NCBI RefSeq assembly: GCF_014297285.1
Contig: NZ_JACOQI010000009.1
Location: 57,625 to 121,624, forward strand
Direction of reading: 5' to 3'
Length of the DNA: 64,000 nt
Origin: Dysosmobacter segnis
GTDB taxonomy: Bacteria; Bacillota; Clostridia; Oscillospirales; Oscillospiraceae
Part shown: positions 36,187 to 47,400 of the stretch, one piece after another
How positions within the stretch are numbered: position 1 is the first letter of the stretch
Layout: each line of letters opens with the position of its first letter
Notes under the pieces: model-generated
What the model was told of the DNA's origin: nothing
Database searches by the model: none
The model's input: the letters and a program-made list of their open reading frames with translations, nothing else
Program-made: the position numbers and the translations under genes

Positions 36187-37037
36187 ACGAATCCTTTCTG
36201 ATATGCTTCTTTTAAGAGGTCTTGATAGATGTTTTTTTCAATCGTGAATTCCGGCATCCCCATAGAGCCTGCCGCAATCGCGAATTCGTCGAAGACCAAC
36301 ACGAGATTTCCGTTTGCGTCGAGATAGAAATTCTGCTCCGCGTCGATCCCAGCAAAATCCTCCGGGAAGTATGCGAGGGCTTGATTTGCGGACATCTGCG
36401 CTTCCACTTGCCGCAGCACCTCATTGGACAGCACTGACACATAATCGGTCCCATCGCGGAAGAGATCCCTCAGAGAGATCATTTGTCCCGTTGCTTTGTC
36501 AATGTGATAGAAGCGGCTGAAGGCATAGCTGCTGGCTTCCGTTTGTGTGGCGTCTATGCGAAGGGTAAACCATGTGTCCGTGTTGGTAAGCACCACGCTG
36601 GATACACGCAGATCCTGATAGCCATTTCCGATGCGTTCACAGTCTTTGTAAAACTGCGTCATCAGCTCGTCGGTGTATGCGTGGACTTCCTGATTTACCG
36701 TATCAGCTGCATCGCTGCCGGATAACTCCGGTACGGAGATATCCATAGAACTATGTCCATCATTGTAGGCGTAACTCCGGAAGGTGACCACTTTCACCAA
36801 CGCCCCCAGCCCAGGGATCTCCGCCATCGCTGCCGCAGCTGATGGGGATACGTTTGGAATTGTGATGAACAGCGCAAGCGCTGCTGCGACCCATGTTTCC
36901 CAGTGGCGTCGCTGACGCCGTCGGGAATTTTCGTCCAGAGCCGCGCAGGTTTGGAACACCCGACCGGCATAATCCTCCGGGAGCGGAAATGATTCCTCAG
37001 CGGCACGCTGGTGGAGCAACTCGTCAAATTGATCCAT
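36183..37037 (-). CDS. Anti-sigma factor-like membrane protein with DUF3298 domain
   Basis: A 284-residue protein. A cytosolic N-terminus (MDQFDELLHQRAAEESFPLPEDYAGRV) precedes one transmembrane helix (WVAAALALFITIPNVSP, ~45-61) and an extracellular domain. The ectodomain has DAADTVNQEVHAYTDELM, WFTLRIDATQTEASSYAFSRFYHIDKATGQMISLRDLF in pieces, and FAIAAGSMGMPEFTIEK. The last two blocks match the DUF3298/RsiV-type ectodomain. It probably sequesters the ECF sigma factor encoded just upstream, with which it overlaps by 14 bases. The start has an AAGGAGGGG site. Confidence 0.82.
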   Translation of the reverse strand: MDQFDELLHQRAAEESFPLPEDYAGRVFQTCAALDENSRRRQRRHWETWVAAALALFITIPNVSPSAAAAMAEIPGLGALVKVVTFRSYAYNDGHSSMDISVPELSGSDAADTVNQEVHAYTDELMTQFYKDCERIGNGYQDLRVSSVVLTNTDTWFTLRIDATQTEASSYAFSRFYHIDKATGQMISLRDLFRDGTDYVSVLSNEVLRQVEAQMSANQALAYFPEDFAGIDAEQNFYLDANGNLVLVFDEFAIAAGSMGMPEFTIEKNIYQDLLKEAYQKGFV

Positions 37038-37533
37038 AGACCCCTCCTTGTTCATCGGCCAGCAAAAGGCGCAGCTGCTTTCTGCTGCGGGACAATCTGG
37101 TTTTTACTGCTGCATCGCTGATCCCTAAAGTGCGGCTGATCTCCCGAATGGAAAATCCGTCATAATAGAACAGTGTTACCACGGAGCGCATTTCCGGGTT
37201 TAATGATAGCACCGCTTCCCATAGGGACAGCCGTTCAGTCGGATCCGGATCGTCTGCAGGCAGAAAGTCCTGTACTTCAGACAGATCAGTGATTGGCCGA
37301 TACTTCCGGCATAGGTCATAGCAGTTGTTAACTACGATCCGCAGGATCCACGATTTGAATTTTGCAGGGTCCCGCAGGGCATCCAGCTTCGTAAAGGCAG
37401 TACAAATGGCACTCTGTACCGCATCCTCTGCGTCTTCGTCGGTTGACACGATTGCCCGGGCGGTTCGGAACATGGCCGTCTGATTCTGCAGCACCAGACG
37501 GGTGAAGTCATCTTTATCTAATCTTTTTACCAC
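37024..37533 (-). CDS. ECF-type RNA polymerase sigma factor
   Basis: A 169-residue protein starting with GTG after AGGAGG. Region 2 (FRTARAIVSTDEDAEDAVQSAICTAFTKLDAL, FKSWILRIVVNNCYDLCRK) and region 4 (LNPEMRSVVTLFYYDGFSIREISRTLGISDAAVKTRLSRSRKQL in pieces) are complete, as in SigV/SigW-like ECF factors. It directs transcription of an envelope-stress regulon and presumably its own operon with the anti-sigma and lipoprotein genes. Confidence 0.92.
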   Translation of the reverse strand: MVKRLDKDDFTRLVLQNQTAMFRTARAIVSTDEDAEDAVQSAICTAFTKLDALRDPAKFKSWILRIVVNNCYDLCRKYRPITDLSEVQDFLPADDPDPTERLSLWEAVLSLNPEMRSVVTLFYYDGFSIREISRTLGISDAAVKTRLSRSRKQLRLLLADEQGGVYGSI

Positions 37534-37660
37534 ACTGGATGACCTCCTATCAAGCCCCTTGCTTTCCGGTCATCTATATAGACGCTTTGAGCACGAAAAA
37601 GGTGGCAGCACTTGAAATTTTTTCTTTGGCTGGAGTGGTTGATCCGTTTGCCCTTTCTTA

Positions 37661-38461
37661 TTGTGTTTGGCAAAGTACAGGGCAGATTGCCCGATGAATG
37701 AAATCTGCTGTGATTCCAATATTTTTACCATATACCAGAATGAGACCGGTTTTGTCAAGAGGAGTAAGGATTTGACCTTCACACTCGAAACTCCGAAACA
37801 GAGCAATCATTCTTCCGGTTCCAGCGGCAGCTCCTCCAGCGGCTCTTCCTCCGGTTCCGGCAGCAGCTACGCTGTATCCGCACCCAGCACCAAGAACGGC
37901 GATGTGACCGTCAGCCCCAAGAACGCCTCCAAGGGCGACCGGGTGACCGTCACCGTGACCCCTGATAAGGGCTACGAGTTGGATAGCCTCACTGTCAAGG
38001 ACGCCAGCGGCAATAAGCTCAAGCTGACCGACAAGGGCAACGGCAAGTACACCTTCACCATGCCTGACAGCAAGGTCACCGTCACCGCTGAGTTTGCGGA
38101 AATCAAGGCGGCTGCCACCTTCGCGGACGTTCCCGCCGACACATACTACGCCAAGGCAGTGGAATGGGCCGTGAAGAAGGGCATCACCGGCGGCACCGGC
38201 AACGGTAAGTTCAGCCCCGACGCAACCTGCACCCGCGCACAGGCAGTGACCTTCCTGTGGCGTGCGGCCGGTTCTCCCGCTCCCAAGGGCACAGCTAAAG
38301 TTCCCGGCGACGTACTCCCCGGCAGCTATTGCTATGACGCAGTGGCATGGGCGCTGGAAAACAGCATCACCGGCGGTATCGGCGGTGGTCTGTTCGGCTC
38401 CGGCAACAACTGCACCCGCGGCCAAATTGTGGCATTCCTTTGGCGGGACATGGCTGAGTAA
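37661..38461 (+). pseudogene. 5'-truncated SLH-domain surface protein
   Basis: The frame holds only the C-terminal part of a secreted protein. A Ser/Gly linker (~50-70) is followed by one InlB-type B-repeat (GDVTVSPKNASKGDRVTVTV, TPDKGYELDSLTVKD), then two SLH repeats (FADVPADTYYAKAVEWAVKKGI; LPGSYCYDAVAWALENSI). There is no signal peptide. The segment before the linker has no family resemblance and lacks a good start; a TTG at 37771 behind AGAGGAG is the best internal start. The second SLH repeat is degenerate and a third is missing. It resembles the C-terminus of the giant protein at 39526-48848. Confidence 0.7.
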
Positions 38462-38509
38462 AGCAGCTGCCAGTTCATCCATACATGATTCCACATCAGG
38501 CAAAGGACA

Positions 38510-38555
38510 GCGCAGCAGACGGTGTTATAATCGTCTGCTGCGCCGTTCCTTTTTC
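38510..38555 (+). terminator. Terminator of the truncated SLH gene
   Basis: A perfect 12-bp stem GCGCAGCAGACG/CGTCTGCTGCGC (38510-38521 with 38532-38543) followed by CGTTCCTTTTT. Confidence 0.85.
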
Positions 38556-38708
38556 GCCATAGGAAACTTTAAACCTCTATGCATCAACTCAAACCTTTTC
38601 CTCGTAAGTGCTCAATAACCACCCGCATTTCCAAGGTTGAGTAAGTGTGAGAAAATGATATGCAGTCAACAAAGACTGCGTGTAAGTTTTCGAATGCGAA
38701 GGGAGTGC

Positions 38709-38806
38709 GTGCAAGAAACGGAAGATGTGTTAGCGATCCGGGATGAGTATCGTCTGCAGGAGTGGAGCCAGATCATCCAGGCGGGGCAAAACAGTGGGCT
38801 GAGTAA
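38709..38806 (+). pseudogene. Remnant of an IS66-type accessory gene
   Basis: The translation IRDEYRLQEWSQIIQAGQNSGLS matches the N-terminal region of the small IS66 accessory protein that normally continues with a helix-turn-helix. Here the similarity ends abruptly at about 38806, where unrelated sequence begins. No inverted repeats or transposase remain. Confidence 0.6.
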
Positions 38807-39043
38807 GCGAAGTTTGACCGGGAGGCTGCGTTTAAGTCTATCATCGGAGCAGGACGCCAGAGCGAGAATACTGTTGCTGCTAAAGAAAAAACTGCAAAGA
38901 AGAATAGTGATCAGGTGCAGCGGGCCTATTATCTGGATTGGGATATTGATAAGGCGCTGCGTAGGATGGCGCTGGAGGAAGGAAAGAATTTGACGGAATC
39001 GGTCAATGACGCTTTACGGGCCGGATTGACAAAATATCTGTAA
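38807..39043 (+). pseudogene. Ribbon-helix-helix antitoxin-like fragment
   Basis: An open frame without its own start reads KFDREAAFKSIIGAG..., then YYLDWDIDKALRRMALEEG and NLTESVNDALRAGLTKYL before TAA. The last ~40 residues look like a small antitoxin or ParD/CopG-type protein. A TAA directly precedes it in frame, and the IS66 remnant abuts it, so it was probably truncated by an insertion-deletion. Confidence 0.5.
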
Positions 39044-39196
39044 AAATACGAGAAAAATTGAAAAGGCAACCTACCACTGGCGTATGGTGCGAAAATGAAA
39101 TAAAAATTTTTTAATTTTAGGTGCGTAGTTTTGCTTTTTTCTGTACCTATATAAGTGAACGCCCGTTTTAAGACTTTTTTGAAAGGAGTGTTTTTG

Positions 39197-39529
39197 ATGA
39201 TGGATACCGGGCAGCGTGTGAAGCTTGTCAAAAGCCGAGCGTGGCAAATACGCCGCCGACAGGAAAAGCACATCACCGAGCGATTGTCGCTTGTGTCTGT
39301 TGCGCTTTGCTGTTGCCTTATTTATGCGATGGGACATTTCCCCGACCGGTCGCCGGGTGCGGTGCAGGGCTTAAACGGCGCAACGATGCTGCTGGAAAAC
39401 GTGGGCAGCTATGTGTTGGTTGGCGTGATCTGCTTTATTGCGGCGGTGGTCGTTACCGTGTTTTGCACACGATTGAGAAAGAAAAACAATAAACAGGAGG
39501 AACGAACTAAGGAGGATGAGGAAGCATGA
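39197..39529 (+). CDS. Small membrane protein upstream of the giant surface protein
   Basis: A 110-residue protein (MMDTGQRVKLVKSRAWQIRRRQEKHITERLSLVSVALCCC in pieces) with a basic N-terminus, two transmembrane helices (LSLVSVALCCCLIYAMG and YVLVGVICFIAAVVVTVFC) and a charged C-terminal tail. AAAGGAG precedes the ATG. It overlaps the next ATG by 4 bases, so it is coupled to the surface protein. The role is unknown; a membrane partner or export factor is possible. Confidence 0.7.
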   Translation: MMDTGQRVKLVKSRAWQIRRRQEKHITERLSLVSVALCCCLIYAMGHFPDRSPGAVQGLNGATMLLENVGSYVLVGVICFIAAVVVTVFCTRLRKKNNKQEERTKEDEEA

Positions 39530-41403
39530 AGAAAAGATTTTTAGCGGCGCTGCTGAGCCTGTGCATGACGCTCACGCTGCTGCCAACTACGGCGTTTGCA
39601 GCGCTGAGCGATTCGCTGGGCAACACACCCGAGGAAAATCAGGCGATTTTGGAGCAGCTCTCCGCCCTGACTGGCGGCAGCAGCGACCAAGTGCGTTCCG
39701 TGCTGAACGCTTTGGGCCTGCTGGATGAAGACGGCAATTTCAAGGTGGATCAAACCATCACGCTGGACAGCCAGATGTTGACACTGGCGGCTGTCATGGA
39801 GCTGCTGGAAAATCCCGCCACGGATCTCACCCGCATAGCCGACGTGGATGGGACTCCGGTGGCGCTGGGCGATTTGAAGACCATGATCCAAATCGAACAG
39901 GAGCTGCAGCGGATCAAGGACACCTATTTCTCCGGCAGGGAGTTTACCGGGGAAGCTCTGGAGAATCTCAACAGCCTGATGGAGCAGCTGGAGCTGCGGG
40001 GCATCAGCTTGCGGAATCCCGCCTCTGCCACAAAGCCTGATGGCGTTGAGACGGTGGATATGAGCGGCATGATGAGCCTAACGCTGGAGGATCTCGTAAA
40101 CAACAGCTGCAAATCCGGGGCTTTTACTGTATACCGCGGAAAACCGGTCAGCTTTTCCTACCGCATTCAAGAAGGCCAGCTCCGCGATTATATCACCGGT
40201 GTGACGGTCTCGATAGGCGGGGAGAGTGGGGTCGATCAAGGCGACGGGACCTACAAGCTGACCTATGACGTAGGCTCGACTTTCAGTTTAAGTAATCAAA
40301 AAATCACTGTCAAGGTTACAACCAAAGGAAGTCCCATGGACTGGCACGATAATACTTATTCCTATGGCGACCTGCTGGGGATGATTGAATTTTACGATGC
40401 GGAAAATCTGGTGTTCTATGACGGTGCCGCTTATGCCGACCACTGTCAGCTCAAGCTAAAAAAGACGGTTGGCGTCCCCACAATACAAACATCAATGACC
40501 GCGCCGGACTATGCTTACGAAAAAAAACCAGGAGAAATAATTTCGGAATTGTGGATTCCTTTGCTGGCAGATGGATACACTGTCGGCGGCGGTGCCAACA
40601 ATCCGAACTTCGTTGAACTAAGCGATACCATCAGAGTTTTGGAGGGTGCCCGCAACTCGGTGCTTCCCGACAGCTCCCCCAAGTTTTATCAGCCATACCA
40701 AATCGACGCCAGCATCAAGTTTGACTGGAGCAGAGAAAGCGTAGCTGCCTATACTGGCCCTGCGCCGTATGGCTATAATAGTGCCCAACCCTGTGCCCCG
40801 TTCTATCTGACGGAGTACAAGCTCGATGGAACAGATCTGGAGCTCAGCAGCAACAAAACGAGAACGCTGGACTGTACGATTAAAAAGGGCAGTACGGTCG
40901 ACATCTCCCTGCAGTCTACCACGCAAAACAGAGTGGATCAGCGGTACTATCTGCCCTTCCGACTGTATCTAGACTTTGATAAGGTATTTGGCGGATACAA
41001 TAACTCCTCCGCCACCGTCAATACCAGCAACGTCTCCGCCAAGCTGGTGGACACGGACAAGCCCATCATTCAAAGCGTCACGGCCCCGGCGGGAACCTAT
41101 GCCAGCGGACAGCACGTGCCCATCACAGTTACCTTTAGCGAGTTCGTGGATCTTAGAGGCGCCCGCGTGACCATCAATGGCGAAGAGTATACCGCCGCTG
41201 CGCTTTCCATGAACGACTACGGCGTCACGGCAATGCTCTGGTACCCGGTGCAGGATGCGGATGACACCACGGTCATCGTCAATGATATGACCGGTGTGGA
41301 AGATGTTTTCGGCCATGAGCTGGATACCACGCCCTATCAGAGCGACTCGATTACCGGCGTTGCGCTGAGGAGCGTCTTGATGCGCAACGCCCCACCGCAC
41401 TGA
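39526..41403 (+). CDS. Giant SLH surface protein, N-terminal part (frameshifted)
   Basis: 625 residues beginning with a signal peptide (MKKRFLAALLSLCMTLTLLPTTAFA). The mature part contains helical (~30-170) then beta-rich regions, including an Ig-like domain near the end (DKPIIQSVTAPAGTYASGQ, VPITVTFSEFVDLRGARVTING). The frame ends at 41401-41403 with NAPPH. Reading one base back at about 41364 (GTT GCG, then GCT GAG) continues into the 2,469-residue frame as AEERLDAQRPTALTADYANGKA. There is no slippery heptamer, so this looks like a one-base deletion in a ~3,107-residue gene. Confidence 0.8.
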   Translation: MKKRFLAALLSLCMTLTLLPTTAFAALSDSLGNTPEENQAILEQLSALTGGSSDQVRSVLNALGLLDEDGNFKVDQTITLDSQMLTLAAVMELLENPATDLTRIADVDGTPVALGDLKTMIQIEQELQRIKDTYFSGREFTGEALENLNSLMEQLELRGISLRNPASATKPDGVETVDMSGMMSLTLEDLVNNSCKSGAFTVYRGKPVSFSYRIQEGQLRDYITGVTVSIGGESGVDQGDGTYKLTYDVGSTFSLSNQKITVKVTTKGSPMDWHDNTYSYGDLLGMIEFYDAENLVFYDGAAYADHCQLKLKKTVGVPTIQTSMTAPDYAYEKKPGEIISELWIPLLADGYTVGGGANNPNFVELSDTIRVLEGARNSVLPDSSPKFYQPYQIDASIKFDWSRESVAAYTGPAPYGYNSAQPCAPFYLTEYKLDGTDLELSSNKTRTLDCTIKKGSTVDISLQSTTQNRVDQRYYLPFRLYLDFDKVFGGYNNSSATVNTSNVSAKLVDTDKPIIQSVTAPAGTYASGQHVPITVTFSEFVDLRGARVTINGEEYTAAALSMNDYGVTAMLWYPVQDADDTTVIVNDMTGVEDVFGHELDTTPYQSDSITGVALRSVLMRNAPPH

Positions 41404-41438
41404 CCGCCGACTACGCCAACGGCAAGGCATCGTTCAAG

Positions 41439-44400
41439 ATGCAGGCCAACATGGAGCAGGCCTACAAGACCGTATACAACAGTTATCACACCCCGGAAGG
41501 AACAGACCCGAAGGAAGCCCCTTTCCGCCTCGAACTGAGGTACGGCTCCGCGGATGAACCGATCCTTCTGCAGGTCTATCTGGACACAGAGAAGGAAGCC
41601 TTCACCGTCAGCGACTACGCAATCGCACCACCCTCTGATTTCGACCGCACCTACACGGTGACGCTGCAGGCCAACGAGGGCGAGCGAGACGAGTCTAACT
41701 CTAACTGGGTGAATGTTCTTCCCCTGACCCGGCAGTTCACGGTGGCAAAGAGAGTTTCCGCGCACACGGTGGAGGTCGTCCCGGAAGCGAATTCCGCCGA
41801 CTATACGATTTCCCTCGCTGCAACCGCCCGCCCCACGCTTCAGGCCAAGGTTTTGGGGGAAAGCGGTGAGCCGGCCAGCTACACCACCGGTAAATGGAGC
41901 AGCAGTGACCCGCTCATTGCCACCATCAACGAGGATACCGGCGTTGTTGCCACCACAGGAACCAAGGTGGGAGCCGTCATCTTTACCTTTACGGCGGACA
42001 ACGGGACTGTGGACACTGACAATGATGATGTGTCGGGCCAGTCACAGCCCTATACCGTGACGGCAGGCGATTCCCTGGCACTGGTGATTCCCGGCAGCGC
42101 GTCCATCGTGACGCGGGTAAATCAGCCCGCCACCGTGCTGTGGAGCTCCAACGCCGCGCTGATGGCACCGAACAAAGAATTCCATTACACGATCGAACTG
42201 TATAAGGGCAACCACAAGAATGAGGCGGCGCTGAGCGCCAGCCAGCTCGTTGCGTCTTATACCGCCGGCAAAGGTGAAAACAGCGTGCGGATCCCGAAGA
42301 ATGTGCTCTCCGAGCTCTCCAACGGCAATACCCCGGCCTACACGGTGCGGGTCTCCATGCCGCACCCCAACGCCAAGAGTGAGGACATCCGCCTGTCGGC
42401 ACTTGCCTGGATCATCGTGCAGGCGCCGCCTGCCACAGCCAAGCTGACACCGCCCCGGAGCATTTACTACAAGGATACCGACGGCACCGTCAATATCGGC
42501 TGGTCGGTGGAAAACGCCACTACCGGTGCCTCTCCGCAGCCCACGCTGACCATTACCCGGGTCACAGAGGACAACAACACCACCAAAGTGGTGGACAGTG
42601 AGCGCCTATCCGGCACCTCCGGGAGTTTCCCCCTGCTGTTACAGAGGGTGAAAGACGGCAATCTGAAGGACACCTATCAAGTGGTTTTGAGCGTGGAGAA
42701 TCCTGGTGAGGAAGCTCCCAGCACCGACTCCTTCCCCCTGTATGTCTACGATGCCGACGCACTGAAGGTGCAGGACGACGAAGGAAACACGATTTCTGCG
42801 CTGACCATGGACAATACCTCCAAGGTCAGCGGTAGCCTGCCCACCGTTACAGCTGAAATTTTGCAGCTGCGCCAGGAGCTGGGGCTGATCGAGTACATCG
42901 GCATCAACTATGACAAGTACAGATGGAACTCCTTTAAAGACGGCATCAAGTGGGCCTCCGACAACAATGCCATTTCCGTCAACTACAAGCAGGGCGGACT
43001 GTATGAGGACATCAGAAACTTCTCCTTTAAGTCTTACCTTCCCGAAACCAAAATGGCGCTGTCCGGCCGGGCCAACGGCACCGCAACCGTCACGGCTACC
43101 CATGCCGCCACGGGCATGAGCGCCGCCGTACAGGTGACAGCGGAGACGCTGCAAAATAAGTTCTATCTCTTCCAGCTGACGCCTGCGGCGGAAACTACGC
43201 TGCAATACACCGACGGCAAAGGCGCGTCCAAAACGTTCACGACCAACAGTGAAGGCGTGCTGGCGCTTTACGAACCCAACGGAATCGACAGTGAGGTGTC
43301 TCTGCGGTCCGGCACCGGTGGGGATATTTATCTGGGCACCATCTATAAAGAAAATCTGCGTTCCGGCGAGCGGGATGCCACAAAACTGCAGCTTTATCCC
43401 TTGAATACCTTCACCCTCCGGCGAGTCGCCCGGGCATCTGTGGCGCTCATCACGCCGGGCGGCGATCCGCTGGTGAACAAGACGGTGACCGTTCGCGGCG
43501 GCGTTTATAAAAACGGAGGCTACTGCGAGACAGCTCTGCTGGGCTCCAAGGCAGACGCACTTGCCGACGGCACCACCGGCGGCATCTATACCACGGATGC
43601 GGCGGGAAATATAACCGTCTATCTGGATTCCACCCAGTTCTGGTCGGCCGAAAAGGGCGAGAGCAGCACCACGGCGCTTTCCGCTCTGGATCAGCTGGAG
43701 TACATTCTGGAGATCAGCGAAATTGACGGCGACCAGTACTATCCGCTGCTGCTGACCGTCAACGGCAAGCTGGGCGTGGACGATGTAATGCGCACCGCAG
43801 AGGGCGTTGTCTCTCTGGAGCGCGTGCCGGCGGGGGAGGCAAACAAGCCCTTCATTGTGACGCAAAGCGTTGATTACGGTCTTGCCAACGGTCAGAAGGT
43901 GGATGTCCGCAGCTCGACCGGGAAGATCGGCCCTAACAGCAGCTTTAAAACAGCAAGTCTGCACACCACCATGTTCCTCTGGGGCGAGGATATTGCCGAC
44001 GCGCAGAATTACAGTCTCAAGCTGGCGGACGAATACGGCGTTCTTCCTGCCGCCCAGAGCAGCAGTACCAAGCAGTATCCCTTCTCATCCATCCCCGTAG
44101 CGGAAAACGATCTGACCCTCACCGAGGCCACCATGACCACCTCTGGATGGATCGCCGACGGCAAGGATGTGGGTATGAAAACGCAGCTGAGCCTGAACGG
44201 CAGCCTGCTGCAGGAGAAAATACTGCCCTTCCGGGTCGTTGATCTGACCCGAGTGCCCAAGGTGACAGAGGATGCGCGCGTCACCGGTATTCTGGCGACG
44301 ATGACCTCCTCCAGTGGAGTGAATCAAGTTGACTTTGGCGAAGTGGACGGCAGTAACATTCTCAAGGTGCTGACCGGACGGCTGGATGATCTGAGCGGTC

Positions 44401-47400
44401 CGGTGAACAGTTCCATGTTCAAAATGATCATCACCCCCAGCGAAGATCCCTCCGTGTTCCGTGCCATGATTTGGGCCGGGTACAATACGCTGGAGATGGA
44501 GGACATGGACTATTCCGAGGACGGCGTGGCGTTGAGTGCGAATGTGCTGACGCAAAACCTGGACGTGGGCGTGCCCGGTACCGGGGATCTGAGCCAGATG
44601 GCCCAGGGCACCTATGATCCCAAGGGGGAATACAAAGCCAACTCCTTGGCCGACAATGTCACCAGCACGGATCTCAACTTGCAGTTGGAGGGCTTTTACG
44701 AAGCGGAGATCCGCTATAACGCCGAAAAAAAGGAGTGGGAGGTTTTCACCGTAGGCGGCGGCTTTACCGCCGGCGTTGGCGTGGGCTTCTCCTTCAGCGT
44801 GAACGCCATGGCTGGCCCCGTACCGTTGACAGCAACCTTTGAGCTGGGTGGCGCCATTCAGCTGGATTTCCGTACCGCAGTGCGCTACGGCCAGCAGGGC
44901 GAGGGTCTTGCCTGGAGCGATCCCACGGCCACGGCAGTGAATGACTTTTTGACCACGCTGCGTATCAACGCATATGTCCACGCGTTTGGCGGCATTGGCT
45001 TTGACTATTCGATCGTGGCGCTGAAGATCGGCCTATTCGGCAATTTGGATGTGGACAGTCAGAATAAGTTCCTTTCCCGCACCTATCTTGCCGACGAGAC
45101 AAAGCGCCAGATCAACGGTCAGGCCCTGGGGATCCAAAGCGAAGTGGGAATCAAATTTGTGGCCAGCTTCCTGTTTATCTCCTACGAGGCGGTGATCGCC
45201 TCCGGAACCTTTGGAGCCACCAGGACTTTTAATGACTGGAAAAAAATCGACGACTACTGGAATAGCGCCACCAGCGGGCTGAGCCTTGCCTCGCTGCAGA
45301 TGGCGGCGGCCCAGAGCGGAATGCAGGTGGCTTCTGCCAGTGCAACGCTCCAAAGCCGGGACTATCTGGAGCAATATGCCCGTACTTGGGGCCAGCCCCG
45401 GCAGCGGATGATGCTGTTCTCTCTGAACTCCCCCAGTGGGCTGCAAAACATCCAGACCAATGCCAACCCCACATCCTATCCACAGCTCAGCGATGACGGG
45501 AAGGTATTGGCCTACATCAACGACGGCGACAGCAGCAGTATTTACGACAGCCGGGCGCATTTCTCCACCCTCAATGGCGGCGTCTATTCTCCCTCCATCC
45601 AAATTGACGATCCCACAGGGTTCACCGGCCACGGCGACACGAGCGTTTCTTTGTCCGGCACTGAAAGCTTCGCGGCGGCGGCTTGGGTTCGCATGGGCAC
45701 CGACCTGCCGGGTAAAAATGCCGGTGATCCCGTGACATTGGAAGAGCAAAACCTGCTGATGAACAGCACGGAGATCGTAGCGTCCGTCTATGACGGCTCA
45801 ACCTGGACTTCCACCCGCCTAACCGAAGACGGCACGCCGGATCTGGCCCCAGCCACGGCAGTGGGCGGCGACGGCAAGGCCATCGTGTTCTGGCGCAGCG
45901 TCTACACCCCCGATCCCGTGAGCGCTTCGGGCAGCAACAACCTGCTGAACTTCACGACCAGAGATTGTATCATGTACAGCTGCTATGACAGCAGTAACGG
46001 CAAATGGAGCGATGCCAAAATGCTTTATAACGGTGCTACTGGCCGCGTGAAGGCGTTGCAGGCGGCCATGCTGCCCGACGGAACCGCTATGGCGGTTTAC
46101 TCGCTGGACCGCAGCGGAACCGGAAATACCTCCGACTACGAGATCGCCTATTGTACCGTGGCTGCTGACGAAACGCCCGGTACAGCCATGCTGGCGACCT
46201 GTGACAGCAATCTTGACGAAGCCCCCCAGGTCGTTGCAGCCGACTTCGGCGGCGGGGATGACCGATTTGTCATCGGTTGGCATAGTGTCCGAGACGGCAG
46301 CAGCGATATTCAGCTGTTGGCTGTGGACGGCAGCGGCACCATGTCCAACAGTTTCCCCGGCTCTCTGTCTGCCCTGACCAGCAGCGGCAACGCCGTCGTG
46401 GGCGGAGACTTCCGCTTCGCTTCCCTCAGCGGGGGTCATCGCAGCCGCAATGATCTTACCATCGTCTGGAATGAGACTGTCAATGACGCCAACGGCGCGG
46501 TAGATCACGGCATTTTGAAGGCGACCAAGCTGCGCTATGACGCAAATACAAATACCTACACGCTCTCCGCACCATTGAAACTGGCAAAACTGCCGGATCG
46601 CACGCTGGCTGACCACTTTGATGCCTATGTCAGCGGCACCAATCAGGTGCAGGCTGTCATTCAGGCCACCCGGTATGACGACGAAAGCCCGAAGGTAATC
46701 GGCGGCGTGACCGTTCCGGGTGAGGAAACGATCCTCTATACCGCTACCTCTGATTTTATCACCGATGCAGTGGCAGTGGAACAGATCGGTGTGGATTATG
46801 CAACGCTGGCGCTGAACAGCCTGACACCCATTCACTTTACCATCCGCAACACCGGGCTGAACGATGTGAAAAACCTAACGGTCAGCCTTGGCAGCGGGGA
46901 AACCGCCACCCTTACGGAAAAACTGCTGCCCAATGAAAGCACCACCCTTACCGTCTGGCACCATGTGGAGGACCACGTGACCGACCCGCGCTATACCATC
47001 ACCGCCGCCGCCGGCATCAACGAAACCGGCACAGTGTATCTGGATTATCCCGACATTGGCATCTCGCAAATGGAAGTGATTGCGGAGAGCGCCGGCAAGC
47101 GCACGGTGCGCATGACCCTCTATAATTCCTCTGCCGCCACGCTGGCCAGCGGAAAGAACCGCAAGGTGAAGCTTGCGTTCTATGCGGATGATCTGCATAC
47201 CAAACATGCAGAGGTAGCCTGCACCACAACCGGCGTATCGGTTCGCGATAATGAAATCACCATCTCCGATGACAGCGCCCTCGCCCGCATCGATCAGGGA
47301 AGCTTTACACTGGATCTGACCTATGATCTGGGCAAGTATATGACATCCATTGGCAAAACCGAGATCCCCAATGTGGGTACCTATCTGTACGCCGAGGCGT

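Noticed and set aside
41355-41403. Programmed -1 frameshift in the giant surface gene
   Set aside because: No X-XXY-YYZ slippery site and no clear downstream pseudoknot; a deletion or read error is simpler.
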